Program-made: the position numbers and the translations under genes
Notes under the pieces: model-generated
What the model was told of the DNA's origin: nothing
Database searches by the model: none
What the model saw: the letters and a program-made list of their open reading frames with translations, nothing else
Shown: one piece after another, positions 22,498 to 31,954 of the stretch
Layout of the letters: each line of letters begins with the position of its first letter
Position numbering within the stretch: position 1 is the first letter of the stretch
Assembly: GCA_922989275.2 (NCBI GenBank)
Contig: OV277856.1
Span: 90,167,038 to 90,231,037 of the forward strand
From: Gari tellinella
Taxonomy: Eukaryota; Mollusca; Bivalvia; Cardiida; Psammobiidae
Direction: 5' to 3'
Length of the DNA stretch: 64,000 bases

Positions 22498-22744
22498 CTC
22501 TTTGAACCCTAGTCCCGCATATAGGCGTGCTTTTCAAACAGTGTACATGTGAACAGTACACATGTCCTATGCAAACAGTGAAGACCCAGATCAGAGGGCT
22601 CCGAAAGGAGCCCTCTGATCAGGGTCTTCACTGTTTGTCAAAATGCCAAAAATTTACAAAAACAACCCTTTAAAGTCAGAAATGGACTAGACTAAAATGG
22701 AAACTGGAATTGTCCATTTAAAGTTTCAGGGAGGAAAGAGTTAA
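22494..22744 (-). mobile_element. TTAA element family B (reverse), intact
   Basis: TTAACTCTTTGAACCCTAGT at 22494, GGGAGGAAAGAGTTAA ending at 22744. The central stem CAGTGAAGACCCAGATCAGA GGGCTCC pairs with GGAGCCCTCTGATCAGGGTC TTCACTG. It shares its outer TTAA sites with the G element on the left and the E element on the right. Confidence 0.85.
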
Positions 22745-22959
22745 GCCTTATGTCCATTTAAGGAGACATTGGCAAACAGTGTAAACCCTGATGAGACGCC
22801 GCATTATGTGGTGTCCCATCAGAGTCTGCACTATTTACTATTGCATATGAAATGTTCTGCTTTATGGGATCCTAAGATCATCCTTGTATATCTATTATGA
22901 AATCTTCCAGCAAGTACAAAGAGAGAGTTCATTGCAATATAAAGGCATAACTGGGTTAA
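22741..22959 (+). mobile_element. TTAA element family E
   Basis: TTAAGCCTTATGTCCATTTA at 22741 and GGCATAACTGGGTTAA ending 22959. The hairpin GCAAACAGTGTAAACCCTGA TGAGACGCC..GGTGTCCCATCAGAGTCTGC. Other copies: 24613-24861 and 28016-28223. Confidence 0.75.
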
Positions 22960-23091
22960 GATCTTACATTACACCAGATTAATGTTTCTCTCATTGTCAC
23001 CGTCTGCCTCTTGATAACTGAAGCAAGCTATTGAACCTGTGGTCTGTATCCAGGCACTGTAGAAGGATGAAGATCTCTCACAGGTGACAGC

Positions 23092-23292
23092 TTAACCCTT
23101 TCCTCCGTTAAACCTCAAATGGACAAGTATATGTCAAAATGCCAAACAGTGTAGACCCTGAACAGAGGACTCCTTATATATAAGGAGCCCTCTGATCAGG
23201 GTCCACACTGTTTGCATAGGACAAGTATACTCCTCACATATACGCTGTTTGCAAATGATGCATATATGCGTGACTAGGGTTCAAAGAGTTAA
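23092..23292 (+). mobile_element. TTAA element family B (forward, shortened)
   Basis: TTAACCCTTTCCTCC at 23092, GGGTTCAAAGAGTTAA ending 23292. Hairpin CAGTGTAGACCCTGAACAGA G..TCTGATCAGGGTCCACACTG. About 50 bp of the left arm is missing relative to other B copies. Confidence 0.8.
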
Positions 23293-23534
23293 TGAAGAAC
23301 ATGGGCAGCTTAATGAGGAACATGGGCAATCCAGAAGGTTCCCAAAGTCTGCTAGCAACAATCATCACCATTTCAATGATCATTCACTGTCTGTGTTAAC
23401 AATTTCCTCCACAGAAGTGCCGCAGGGTGCTTTGATATCTTCTTCCATATAAGCACCCACTATGAGCGCCCAATGATGGTGCTGAATACAAGTGAAAGTT
23501 TTCACTTTCATCATGCTTTAAGCAATCCCCTGTC
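23293..23534. other. Short intron segment with H-type hairpin scrap
   Basis: GTGAAAGTTTTCACTTTCAT CATGCTTTAAGCAATC at about 23490-23526 is a decayed right half of the A/H hairpin module. Confidence 0.4.
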
Positions 23535-23783
23535 TTAACCCTTTCCTCCCTGAAACCTCAAATGCACAATTCTAGTTTTCAATTTAGTCCAGCCCATTTT
23601 GCACTTTTTAGGGTTGATTTTTACAATTAATGTCAAAATGACAGTGTAGACCCTGATCAGAGGGCTCCTTAAGGAGCCCTCTGATCAGGGTCTACACTGT
23701 TTGCATATGACAAGTGTAAATCACAGGTACACTGTTCGCAAAGTACGCTTATATGCGTGACTAGGGTTCAATTTAAGAGTTAA
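23535..23783 (+). mobile_element. TTAA element family B (forward), beside a CaMKII exon
   Basis: TTAACCCTTTCCTCCCTGAA at 23535 to AAGAGTTAA ending 23783. The hairpin CAGTGTAGACCCTGATCAGA GGGCTCCTT with AAGGAGCCCTCTGATCAGGG TCTACACTG is perfect over at least 29 bp per arm (about 23642-23700). It lies 136 bp from the 23920-23979 exon, downstream of its donor. Confidence 0.85.
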
Positions 23784-23919
23784 ACACTGAAAAATATTCA
23801 TGAGGTTAGCTGTACCTTCTTTTTTCAGTACTTGAACTTATCACTATTTTTTGTTATTAAATTAAAAACTTAATTACCCACTACTGTGCAGTTACTGAAG
23901 TAGAAAAGTAACAACTCAC

Positions 23920-23979
23920 CTATATTTGGATGTTTTAACAATCTACATATTCTTGCTTCTCTTTCTAACTTTTGATGGT
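23920..23979 (-). CDS. CAMK2: CaMKII kinase exon, [19 protein letters not shown] (60 bp)
   Basis: On the minus strand a pyrimidine-rich acceptor (TTTCTCTTTTTCAG) precedes ACCATCAAAAG and the donor is GTGAGT. Joined to the G left by the previous exon, the frame gives D then [19 protein letters not shown] and one G of the next Val. This is the alpha-C helix segment of the CaMKII N-lobe, including the Glu that pairs with the ATP-binding Lys (about residue 60). Identity with known CaMKII proteins over this stretch is essentially complete as I recall them. Both boundaries are phase 1 and the exon is exactly 20 codons, so skipping it would keep the frame but remove the helix. B- and A-type palindromic elements lie on either side. 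Confidence 0.96.
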
Positions 23980-24178
23980 CTGAAAAAGAGAAAGTAAATA
24001 ATATCTTTAGCAATTATGTAACAACCAATATCACACAAGTAAAGTTCATTGACACTTTAACTCCATAGAACTCCTGAAAAAATAAAATATTTAGCAACTT
24101 CGTAACAACAAATATCATACAAGTGAAGTTCATTTACTGTATTTTATTCCACAGAGCTTCAGAAAAGAGGAGTCAACA

Positions 24179-24300
24179 AATTATCTTGGAGCATTTTCTT
24201 CTCCATGTCTCCACCAAACCATTTATTGTAACTACCGGTAACCATTAAAAGCATTGTCCTGAGACAATTCCTGAAGAATAGTCATAACAGAGTTTGTTCG
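24179..24300. mobile_element. Family C hAT-like MITE, decayed
   Basis: CATGTCTCCACCAAACCATT..GTCCTGAGACAATTCCTG AAGAATAGTCATAACAG matches the C core (CACCAAACCCTATGGTG..GAGTAGTCACA) loosely. No clear ends. It is close to the acceptor side of the 60-bp exon. Confidence 0.4.
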
Positions 24301-24308
24301 AGAGCAGA

Positions 24309-24560
24309 TTAACCCTTTACTCAATAGCCTGTTTCTAGTTGTGAAATTAGGTGACTACTTTAAGCAGGTTGAAAATAAAGCATAATGCACCTTCATGCAC
24401 ATTCTGCTTTAGTTTCAGCCTGCTTTAAGCCACCAACAGCTAGAGTAAGGAAAGTTTTCCTTATGACACACTTTCATGACTGTATAAATCGGAACTATTT
24501 TCTTCAGCGGAGGAATAAACTGAATGCGCTTAAAGTTGCTTCTATGGGAGAAAGGGTTAA
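24309..24560 (-). mobile_element. TTAA element family A (reverse)
   Basis: TTAA at 24309-24312 and 24557-24560. Starts CCCTTTACTCAATAGCC. Hairpin TTTAAGCAGGTTGAAAATAA AG..CTTTAGTTTCAGCCTGCTTTAA at about 24358-24429. It lies 330 bp upstream, in transcript sense, of the 60-bp exon. Confidence 0.8.
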
Positions 24561-24612
24561 CCCCCCTTTTCTTAAGTTATGCACAAGCTATGGTCGATAT
24601 AGGATATTAGCC

Positions 24613-24861
24613 ATAACCCATTGAAGCCTATGTCTACTGAAATGGAAATTGAAAATAGTGTAGACTCTGACGAGACGCCATATCACGGTTATCACCCAGC
24701 GTCACATCAGGGTCTGCACTGTTTGCTATTATCATTTGAAATATTTTGCTGTATGAACAAACTTGAGTGATTTTAAATCACCCTTGTATATATATATAAT
24801 GAAATCTTTCAATGAGTATACAAGGAGAGTTCATATCAATATCCAGTCAAAAATGGATTAA
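24613..24861 (+). mobile_element. TTAA element family E
   Basis: ATAACCCATTGAAGCC at 24613 and AAATGGATTAA ending 24861. Hairpin half GTGTAGACTCTGACGAGACG CC..CATCAGGGTCTGCACTG. A TATATATATATA run lies near 24796. Confidence 0.65.
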
Positions 24862-24949
24862 CAACTTATACTTGTATTTCATCTAGTGTATACTTTCATT
24901 GTGCAAATAATTTGGTGAGCAATAAGATAAATTTCAAAGAATAATAAAG

Positions 24950-25125
24950 CTATAGATAGATAAGATAGATTTATTTCGGTAAAAAGTGTACATAACATGG
25001 CAAAGCATAATTAAAGCAAAACATACAAGAACCATGTAATGCGCACTAGAAACCAAGGATATCACAAAAAAGGAAAAATATTTTCCTTATTTCCATTGTG
25101 GTCCTTAAATAAGACCTGGAAATAA
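24950..25125 (-). mobile_element. LINE-like 3' end with (TATC)n tail
   Basis: Read on the minus strand: CCACAATGGAAATAAGGAAA.., ATGTTATGTACACTTTTTAC CGAAATAAATCTATC, then TTATCTATCTAT. The ACAATGGAAATAAG...GAATAAATC phrase plus simple-repeat tail is typical of non-LTR retrotransposon (CR1-like) 3' ends in marine invertebrates. Only the tail is present; no ORF. Confidence 0.45.
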
Positions 25126-25241
25126 CAAATTGCACACAGTTATCTACCCTTTACTCCATAGATATGCCTTTTTACACATTTATTTAATTCCTCTACTGAA
25201 GAAAATTATTCCATTTTATTCATTAATAAATGTGAAAGATA

Positions 25242-27371
25242 ACAAGGGCCACCATGGCTCTAAATCGCTCACCTGGTACACGGTACCATGTGAAACATGA
25301 CCTATAGTTACCTAGATTATGACTGGACATGACCCACAATCAACCAGTGTTAACAAGATTTTTCTATGACTTGACCTAGTTACTGACCAGACACAATCCA
25401 CATTTGATATTGACCTAGATTTGATGTAGGCAAACATTCTGGCAATGTTTCATTCAGATCTAATGAGATTTGTAGCCTCTAGAGGGTTAACAATATTTTT
25501 CTTTGATTTGACCTAATTACCTAGATTTTGATCCAACATGACCCATATTCGAAATTGACCTAGATATCAATAAGGCAAACATTCTGACTAAGTAACATTA
25601 AAATCCAATGAGATTTGAAGCCTCTAGAGTGTTAACAAGGTTTGTCTCTGATTTGACCTAGTGACCTAGTTTTTGACCGGACATGACCCACATTCGAACT
25701 TGACCAAGATATGAATAAGGCAAACATTTTGACCAAGTTTCACAAAGATAAGATGAGATGTGTAGCCTATAGAGTGTAAACAAGGTTTTCCTATGATTTG
25801 ACCTAGTGACCTAGTTTTTGACCCGACATGACCCACATTCGAACTTGACCAAGATATCAATGAGGCAAACATTCTGACCAGGATGCATTAAATTCCAATT
25901 GGATTTGTTGCCTCTAGAGTGTTAACAAGGTTTTTCTATGATTTGACCTAGTGACCTAGTTTTTGACCAAGAATGACCTATATTCAAACTTGACCTAGAT
26001 ATCAATGAGGCAAATATTTTGACCAAGTATCATTAAGATCCTATGATTTGACCTAGTGACCTAGTTTTTGACCCCAGATTTATTCAAGACAAACAGTGTT
26101 ATGAAGTTTCATGAAGATCGGATGAAATCTGTAGCCGCTAGAGTGTTAACGAACCAATTGTGAACGGACGGACAGACGGACGACGGACGACAGACATCCA
26201 GCCAGTGATAATTTTAGGTCTGCGTCCTGCGTACAATACGCATAAAAATCGTCGAGGACGCATAGTCTGAAAAGACTTGCGTCCTCAAGGACGCATCTTC
26301 GTATGGGCGTGAAAGATACAGAACGATTCATACTATAATGTGTAGCAACTTTGTAACGGCGTATCAGGCCTACGTAAGTGCTAAATTGTTTTCGCAGACG
26401 AACGTAGTTGCTAAAGACGCCGAATATATTATGATAATTAGGCCAAAATAAATCATAAGACGAATACAAAAAGTCCGCGCCGCGAATAATGAACTCTTTT
26501 TATACTGGCTAGTCAAGACAGTGCGGTCAATGTTTTAGACCTAGCCTATTTATGTCCAAAATGGCGGGTATCGGACTTGACAAGAATCGCCCCAAAGTTT
26601 GAAAGGTTTGACGCATGGTATTTGATTATCGTAGCAAGTGCGCGCGAATTTTTACGCACTATCTGTATCTAAACTTTCTATATCTAATGCGTCGTAGAAT
26701 ATCACGACGGGGAGAAGAGTCGTCATTAGTTATTATAGGCGATAATATCGTAGGGCGGGTATCGCGTAGAGCTGACTTGAAAGATTGCACTAGTAATTTT
26801 TGTGCGAGATTTTCGAAAATTATGCGAGAATCGGACATCATAGCTGCAACACTGTTTTAAGTACAGTTACAACATTGTAGGTGTGTTCGTAATAATAGTA
26901 AAGTAAGAAATTCATTTGTGAAATTTTGTTAGAACAGTAATTTTCAACACAGCACTCTTGCTACACATGCTGATCTGTAGAGCATACAGGCGTCCGTTTT
27001 TGGACAGAATCACAAAGAACAGAGTCCTAATAAAGTCAAATTGACCAAAGTTATTGACTTAAGTGCACATTGAACTGGAAATATCAGAAACATGCAGGTT
27101 TTATGAAATTAAATGAACAAACTAAACTTACTATGACATTAAGATTTTAATATTCATTGATTCATTTTCAGTGAAATGAAAATACGGATGGGTGTAACAA
27201 TCTGTTCACATGCTTATAGTTGGTGAAAAAATTTGGGACCCATAGTTTTTCTATGGGACCCATAGATATCAAAGTTATGGGTCCCAAAGGACCCATTCTT
27301 TTTTTTTCTAAAATTATTACTGTCCAGCGATCCTAAAAGCTCACCTTGGCACTTTGTGCCAGGTGAAATAA
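25242..27371 (+). mobile_element. Helitron/Helentron-like element with 145-bp core, copy 3, itself interrupted
   Basis: Starts ACAAGGGCCACCATGGCTCT AAATCGCTCACCTGG. The 3' hairpin GCTCACCTTGGCACTTTGTG CCAGGTGA is at 27340-27366, ending in AAATAA instead of CTAA. Intact TGACCTAGTGACCT sites lie at 25654, 25799, 25944 and 26049; the last spacing is 105 bp, so one unit lost about 40 bp. Earlier units carry mutated sites. A 1.1-kb element separates the GACGGACGACGGACGACAGA run from the 3' hairpin. Confidence 0.75.
26203..27322. mobile_element. hAT-like element, 1120 bp, 6-bp target repeat
   Basis: Inverted ends CAGTGATAATTTTAG and (complement of right end) CAGTAATAATTTTAG. The 6-bp repeat TCCAGC flanks both sides (26197-26202 and 27323-27328), restoring the Helitron-like sequence CATCCAGCGATCC when removed. 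The left subterminal region has GCGTCCTGCG, CGAGGACGCA and GCGTCCTCAAGGACGCA repeats of both polarities; the right has duplicated GGGACCCATAG. CG-rich relative to its surroundings. Frames at 26146-26469 and 26615-26860 have no recognisable domain, and the first crosses the element boundary, so no transposase is claimed. Confidence 0.7.
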
Positions 27372-27721
27372 AAAGTATTTTCTATATCCTAGCAAGTTGG
27401 CAGCTTAAAGCATGCTGAAAGTAAAGCAGAATGCGCCTTAAGGTGCATTCTGCTTTACTTTTAACCTACTCTAAGCATTCACCAATCTTCAAAACTAGAA
27501 ACGGGCTATATGGAGTTAAGGTTTAATAGTTAAAGGTAACCAAACATAACAGCAGCTGGAAACCAAGATCCACTCACACACAAACTGCTGTACCAAAATA
27601 GCTGATGATGAATCAAGACATCAGGTGTAAAAGTATGTCATCAACATTCAGTTAACACCATTACTGATACTTGTAATCATACAAAATTAATGAACTGTAA
27701 CCCAGTTGTATTCCTTATACA

Positions 27722-27905
27722 GTCAGTCAAACCTCTGTTAACTGACCATTATAATGAACATGCAGGGAGATAATCTGAGATCATTGCTAAACATTTTAAT
27801 CAAAAGATTAGCAATGTGGTTACTTAAAGCTGGTTGAAAGTAAGACAGAAAGCTCTTTACTTTCATCCTGCTTTTAAAGCCGTCATCTGACAGGGAGACG
27901 GTAAG
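27722..27905. mobile_element. Family H element (left end CAGTCAAACCTCTGTTAACT)
   Basis: A TA-adjacent CAGTCAAACCTC end matches the 8839 element. The hairpin TTACTTAAAGCTGGTTGAAA GTAAG..CTTTACTTTCATCCTGCTTTTAA is at 27821-27878. The right terminus is not evident. Confidence 0.55.
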
Positions 27906-28015
27906 ACAAAATGAAAGAGTAAGTATCTTCATGAGAAACTGCTAAATGCGTGGACAAGCCTTACTAATGTAGGCACAAGTCAAATTCAATACAGAAAAAA
28001 ACTTCTGCAAAAGGC

Positions 28016-28223
28016 TTCCCATTTAAGTCTGGTGTTTACAAAAGAGGATATTGGCAAATAGTGTAGACCATGATGAGATGCCACATTAGGCATTGCAGTT
28101 TTTGTCTGTATGGACAAGCACTGCAGTGTCTTTAGATCACCCTTGTGTATCTACAATGAAATCTTCCAGCAAGACTTAGTGTACACTGTGGGAGAGTTCA
28201 TTGCAAAAGCATAAATGGGTTAA
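28016..28223 (+). mobile_element. TTAA element family E (left end decayed)
   Basis: CCCATTTAAGTCTGGTG..GGCAAATAGTGTAGACCATG ATGAGATGCC..TCTTCCAGCAAGACTTAG and ATAAATGGGTTAA ending 28223. The right half of the hairpin is lost. Confidence 0.6.
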
Positions 28224-28630
28224 GAAGCCCAAATGCCTTAAAGACATTTATATAGTCGTTTAAAACCAGGGCAGACTGTATAACTTAATTGATATGAAGA
28301 TACATCCTGTCATTACAAACGAACAGTGACACATTTAATGAGAGTGAGAGAGACTGAAGGTATGAACAGCAGCAACACTCCTAGTAACAGCTGTCAAGAG
28401 ACGGAACAATACCCCCACAATATCCTTTACACAGCCTAGTACCCGTATCTGACACAGTCACTGAAAATACGTGCAACCATACAGAAACAAGCGCACACAA
28501 CAAAAGGCGTTTCAATGGTGAACTTCTGATTAGTAACTATTCAGGCATTAAAATCGCCATTCTCAGGGGCGTATGATCCCTGTATGAAAACAATGCATTA
28601 GCCCATTTTCTTCATAGCTTCATTCAGTGT

Positions 28631-28887
28631 TTAACCCTTTCCCTTATTGAAGTGCCTTTTCAGCAAATTAATTTTATCCTCCACTGAAAAAATAAGTTCC
28701 AATTCGTTTTTACAGTCATGAATAATTATGTATAATAAGAATGTTATCTTTATTCTAGGAGATGGTAGCTTAAAGCAGGTTGAAAGTAAAGCAGAATGTG
28801 CCTTAAGGCACATTCTACTTTACTTTCAAACCTGCTTTAAGTGGCCACCTATCTTCAATACTGAGAACCAGGCTCTGGGGTAAAGTG
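28631..28887 (+). mobile_element. TTAA element family A (forward)
   Basis: TTAACCCTTTCCCTTATTGA at 28631; right end CTCTGGGGTAAAGTG. Nearly perfect hairpin CTTAAAGCAGGTTGAAAGTA AAGCAGAATGTG around GCCTTAAGGC at about 28769-28841. The minus-strand frame 28631-28813 is a stem artefact sharing its peptide with other A copies. Confidence 0.8.
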
Positions 28888-29114
28888 GTGACAGATTCAA
28901 AGAGGCTAAAGTAATGCCAAAAGCTCGTGAAGAAGCTTCTTACATTTCTCTCAGTCTACTTTAAGCACACTCGTCAGAAGGTTGGAAAAGTTGCCAAGAC
29001 AATGCATGGCAGAAGCACAACAAGATGTGTTTGTGAAACACTATGCTCTCTGATGTGACCATGACCTCTAAATGACCTTGACCAAGGACAATGTCAAGTC
29101 CTCATCCTGAGGAC

Positions 29115-30312
29115 TAGGGCTGAAACGATTCAAAAAAATTCGAATCGATTCGATTTCGATTTTTTATAACACGATTCGATTATTTTCGATTCGATTCGAT
29201 TTTACATTGCAATAAATGAATGTTCTAAGTAGATGACATCCTGCAATAACAGTTAATATTAAAAACAATATACATGAACATTCAGGGCCAAAAAGTTGGG
29301 GTTAAAGTTTGGAAAACTGCATGGAAGGGTTAATACATGTATATTTCTGACTTATATGATTTTGATCATAACAATACACCTTATTGATTATGTGGATGGT
29401 TTGCAGTATTGACATACCAATTTTTCTATGTTATGATCTTCTATGCGCAAACAGTGTAGACCATTGTCATCAACCATTTACAGCTGCCTGGTAACGGTCT
29501 ACTCTGTTAGCAAGGTACAGAATGGTGTAAAGGAGTGGATAGTTATTCATCTTAAATGACAATGGTGATAATCGATACATCTGAATATTACTGTTCCTGA
29601 TTTTCATTCACCGGTTTAAGTTCGTTAACAATGCTGTCAGTCGCCTTTGCTTTCGAAATTTTTGGAGCGGACTTTGAGTGTTACTTGACATATCGCGGGA
29701 ATTCACCATACATTCTTACACCTATTATCCGGGTGTTGAAACGTATGTCGGGCTGTATATTCGGTATCAAAATAAATCACAATATTTTATAATTTAATTT
29801 TCTTACCTGAATTGAACGTCTTTATTTTTTAAAGGTTTTATTAGGTTGTAGGTAATAAAATATTCAACGTTTACAGAATTATTAATTAATTTAAAATAGT
29901 CGAAGCAGTACCGAGATACGTAATGTGAACGAAGAATTACATCACAATTGAGGCAAGCAATTGCTCACGCATGCGTAGAATGACACAGGAAACCGGAAAA
30001 GTAAACAAAGACATACTCGTAACGGGTGAAAAGCCTGTGCGGGATCTCTAATCTTTCGAACTAATACTTTACCGTAGATAATAGAGGTACATTTTAATTT
30101 GCTATTTTTTTATTACACAGAAGCGCAGCTGCACGTAATACTCATATGATGGTGTTGCAGTATGAAAAGATATATAGATAGATAGTTCTTAGCGAGTTTT
30201 CTACATATAAATCGAATCGAAAATGACATTTCATAAATCGAATTGAATCAGATCGAATCGAGGGCATAAAATCGCGGTTCAATCCAGATCGCGATTAATC
30301 GTTTCACCCTTA
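29115..30312. mobile_element. hAT element, non-autonomous, 1198 bp, perfect 8-bp duplication
   Basis: Inverted ends TAGGGCTGAAACGATT and (complement of right end) TAAGGGTGAAACGATT. The 8-bp duplication CTGAGGAC lies at 29107-29114 and 30313-30320. TAGGGCTG.AACGATT is a classic hAT terminus. Subterminal regions carry many (T)CGATTCGA/ATTCGAATCG repeats in both polarities (29124-29200 and 30210-30300), the usual transposase-binding subterminal clusters. No ORF above 60 codons, so it is a deletion derivative. It inserted into a GACCTCTAAATGACCTTGAC tandem-repeat fragment. Confidence 0.85.
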
Positions 30313-30879
30313 CTGAGGACTCATGCAGACTCTTTCACTCAGTGGACTTCTGCAGATATGAGCGCATGAAAACAAGTGTCAAATAACTATTTTCTTTAGT
30401 TGGGGAATTAATTAAATGTGTAAAAAGGTGTATCTATGGAGTCAAGGGTTCAAAAAGGCATACAGCAAATAGCTCCTCTGTAACCTGGGACTGCATTGTT
30501 TGAAAACAGGATTTAATTTTTTTAAATTTCCATTCAAAAGGTTCAGCCTAATTATTATTATTGCCATATTCTATTAGAGAAAGACAATCTACTAAAACAA
30601 TCTAGTAAGAGACATTCTAACAACAACAATTAATGAGGCTGTCGATAGTCCGTACAACTAGAAATTGTCAATGAGACATATAATCATCAGTAGACATGAC
30701 TATTTTTATTAAGGCATTTTGCCAGGATATTTCACTAAAAGCAGACAACATACATGTTGTTATTTTTTCGTTTATGACGGATTTAGTGTCCATATAACAC
30801 TGATGTCCTATCTCTTGCTCCTGTCATGTTTCCCATGGAGACTAAAATTTAGGATCTCAATCTACACAAACAAGCTATT

Positions 30880-31318
30880 TAGGGCTCCAGATAAGCTGGA
30901 ATAAACTGCACAAATCCAGCATTTTCTCACTTATTGTAGCATCAAATCCTATGGTGTTACTACTCATTAGAATAGTCTCGAAGAGACGATTCTTATGAGT
31001 AGTGACACCATAGGGTTTAACTCTTTCCTCCCTAAAACTTTAAATGGACAATTCCAGTTTCCATTTTTGTCTAGTCCATTTCTGACTTTTGCGGGTTGTT
31101 TTTATCAATGTTTGACATTATGACAAACAGTGAAGACCCTGATCAGAGGGCTCCTTTCGGAGCCCTCTGATCTGGGTCTTCACTGTTTGCATAGGGCAAG
31201 TGTACTATTCACATGTACACTGTTTGAAAAGGACGCCTATATGCGGGACTAGGGTGCAAAGGGTTAAAGCAGAAATAAAGATTTTAGTTTTTGAAATACT
31301 CCCCTATCTGGAGCTCTG
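30880..31318. mobile_element. Family C hAT-like MITE with nested TTAA element
   Basis: Ends TAGGGCTCCAGATAAG and CTATCTGGAGCTCTG, with the 5-bp duplication CTATT at 30875-30879 and 31319-31323. Core hairpin GGTGTTACTACTCATTAGAA TAGTCTC and complement at about 30952-31012. A family B element sits at the TTAA just after ACACCATAGGG. Confidence 0.8.
31017..31267 (+). mobile_element. TTAA element family B (forward), nested in family C
   Basis: TTAACTCTTTCCTCCCTAAA at 31017 to GTGCAAAGGGTTAA ending 31267. The hairpin CAGTGAAGACCCTGATCAGA GGGCTCCTTTCGGAGCCC is strong. The host reads ..CATAGGGTTTAA|AGCAGAAATAAAG once the element and one TTAA are removed. Confidence 0.85.
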
Positions 31319-31323
31319 CTATT

Positions 31324-31954
31324 GTTCTTTGTTTCGCAGCATCTCATCTAGATCTACACTGTTTGCAAATGCCATTCTGTGTGCACAAAATTTAATAGGT
31401 GTTGGACTAGGAATTAATACATGATGATGTACGTATTGATATCTGTGAGGGAGTTTGTCTTCATGTTGACAAAAAATCCAAATTTGATTTTTTTGACAAC
31501 TCCAAAGAGGCATGTGTCTAGAAGTATGATGCAGTTGGCTGCTAAAGGCAAGAAGATTTCTGATTTACTTTCATCTTGCTTTGAGCTGTCACCTGTATTT
31601 TACTCAATCTATGAGGCTACTATTGAATGGCCATAAAAGTGTGTGATTTCACAATACAATGGGCAATATCAGAGAAAGATCAGACACAACAGGCATTCTT
31701 TTCGTTTTCAGATCAATAGCAGCTTAGAATTAATGGAGACTGGCCTCATAATCTGCCTGTAAATGCTTGATCAGGGAAGCAGACAGTGCCTTTCACTTGT
31801 TATAATGTCATCTGTCTGCTGCGGTTCCAGCAGCACAAACCGCTGTAATTTGTTCCCTCTCATGAAACCTAAGACTGAGAATACTGTCACAGACAGGTCA
31901 CCTTTCACCTTTATGTTCAAGGTATCTCTTCTTCTCATCACTGGATAATACAAG
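31324..31954. other. Intron stretch with a decayed hairpin
   Basis: A scrap of the A/H hairpin right half is at about 31550-31600 (GATTTACTTTCATCTTGCTT TGAGCTGTCACCTG). Overlapping frames on both strands (31319-31971) show no gene-like feature. Confidence 0.4.

Larger units (their letters stand above)
25145..27526 (+). mobile_element. Family A element (forward), outer host of a three-level nest
   Basis: Left part 25145-25241 (CCCTTTACTCCATAGATATG..). Right part 27372-27526 with the hairpin (AGCATGCTGAAAGTAAAGCA GAATGCGCC, about 27412-27477) and a TTAA at 27523-27526. The two parts join into a normal family A copy once 25242-27371 is removed. Confidence 0.75.

Noticed and set aside
23640..23702. 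Strong GC-rich hairpins (family B) as intrinsic terminators
   Set aside because: The genome is eukaryotic, and the hairpins are centres of mobile elements without U-tracts of terminator type.
26146..26469. 107-codon minus-strand frame as a possible transposase piece
   Set aside because: It crosses the left boundary of the hAT-like insertion and includes its subterminal repeats, so it cannot be an ancestral coding region.
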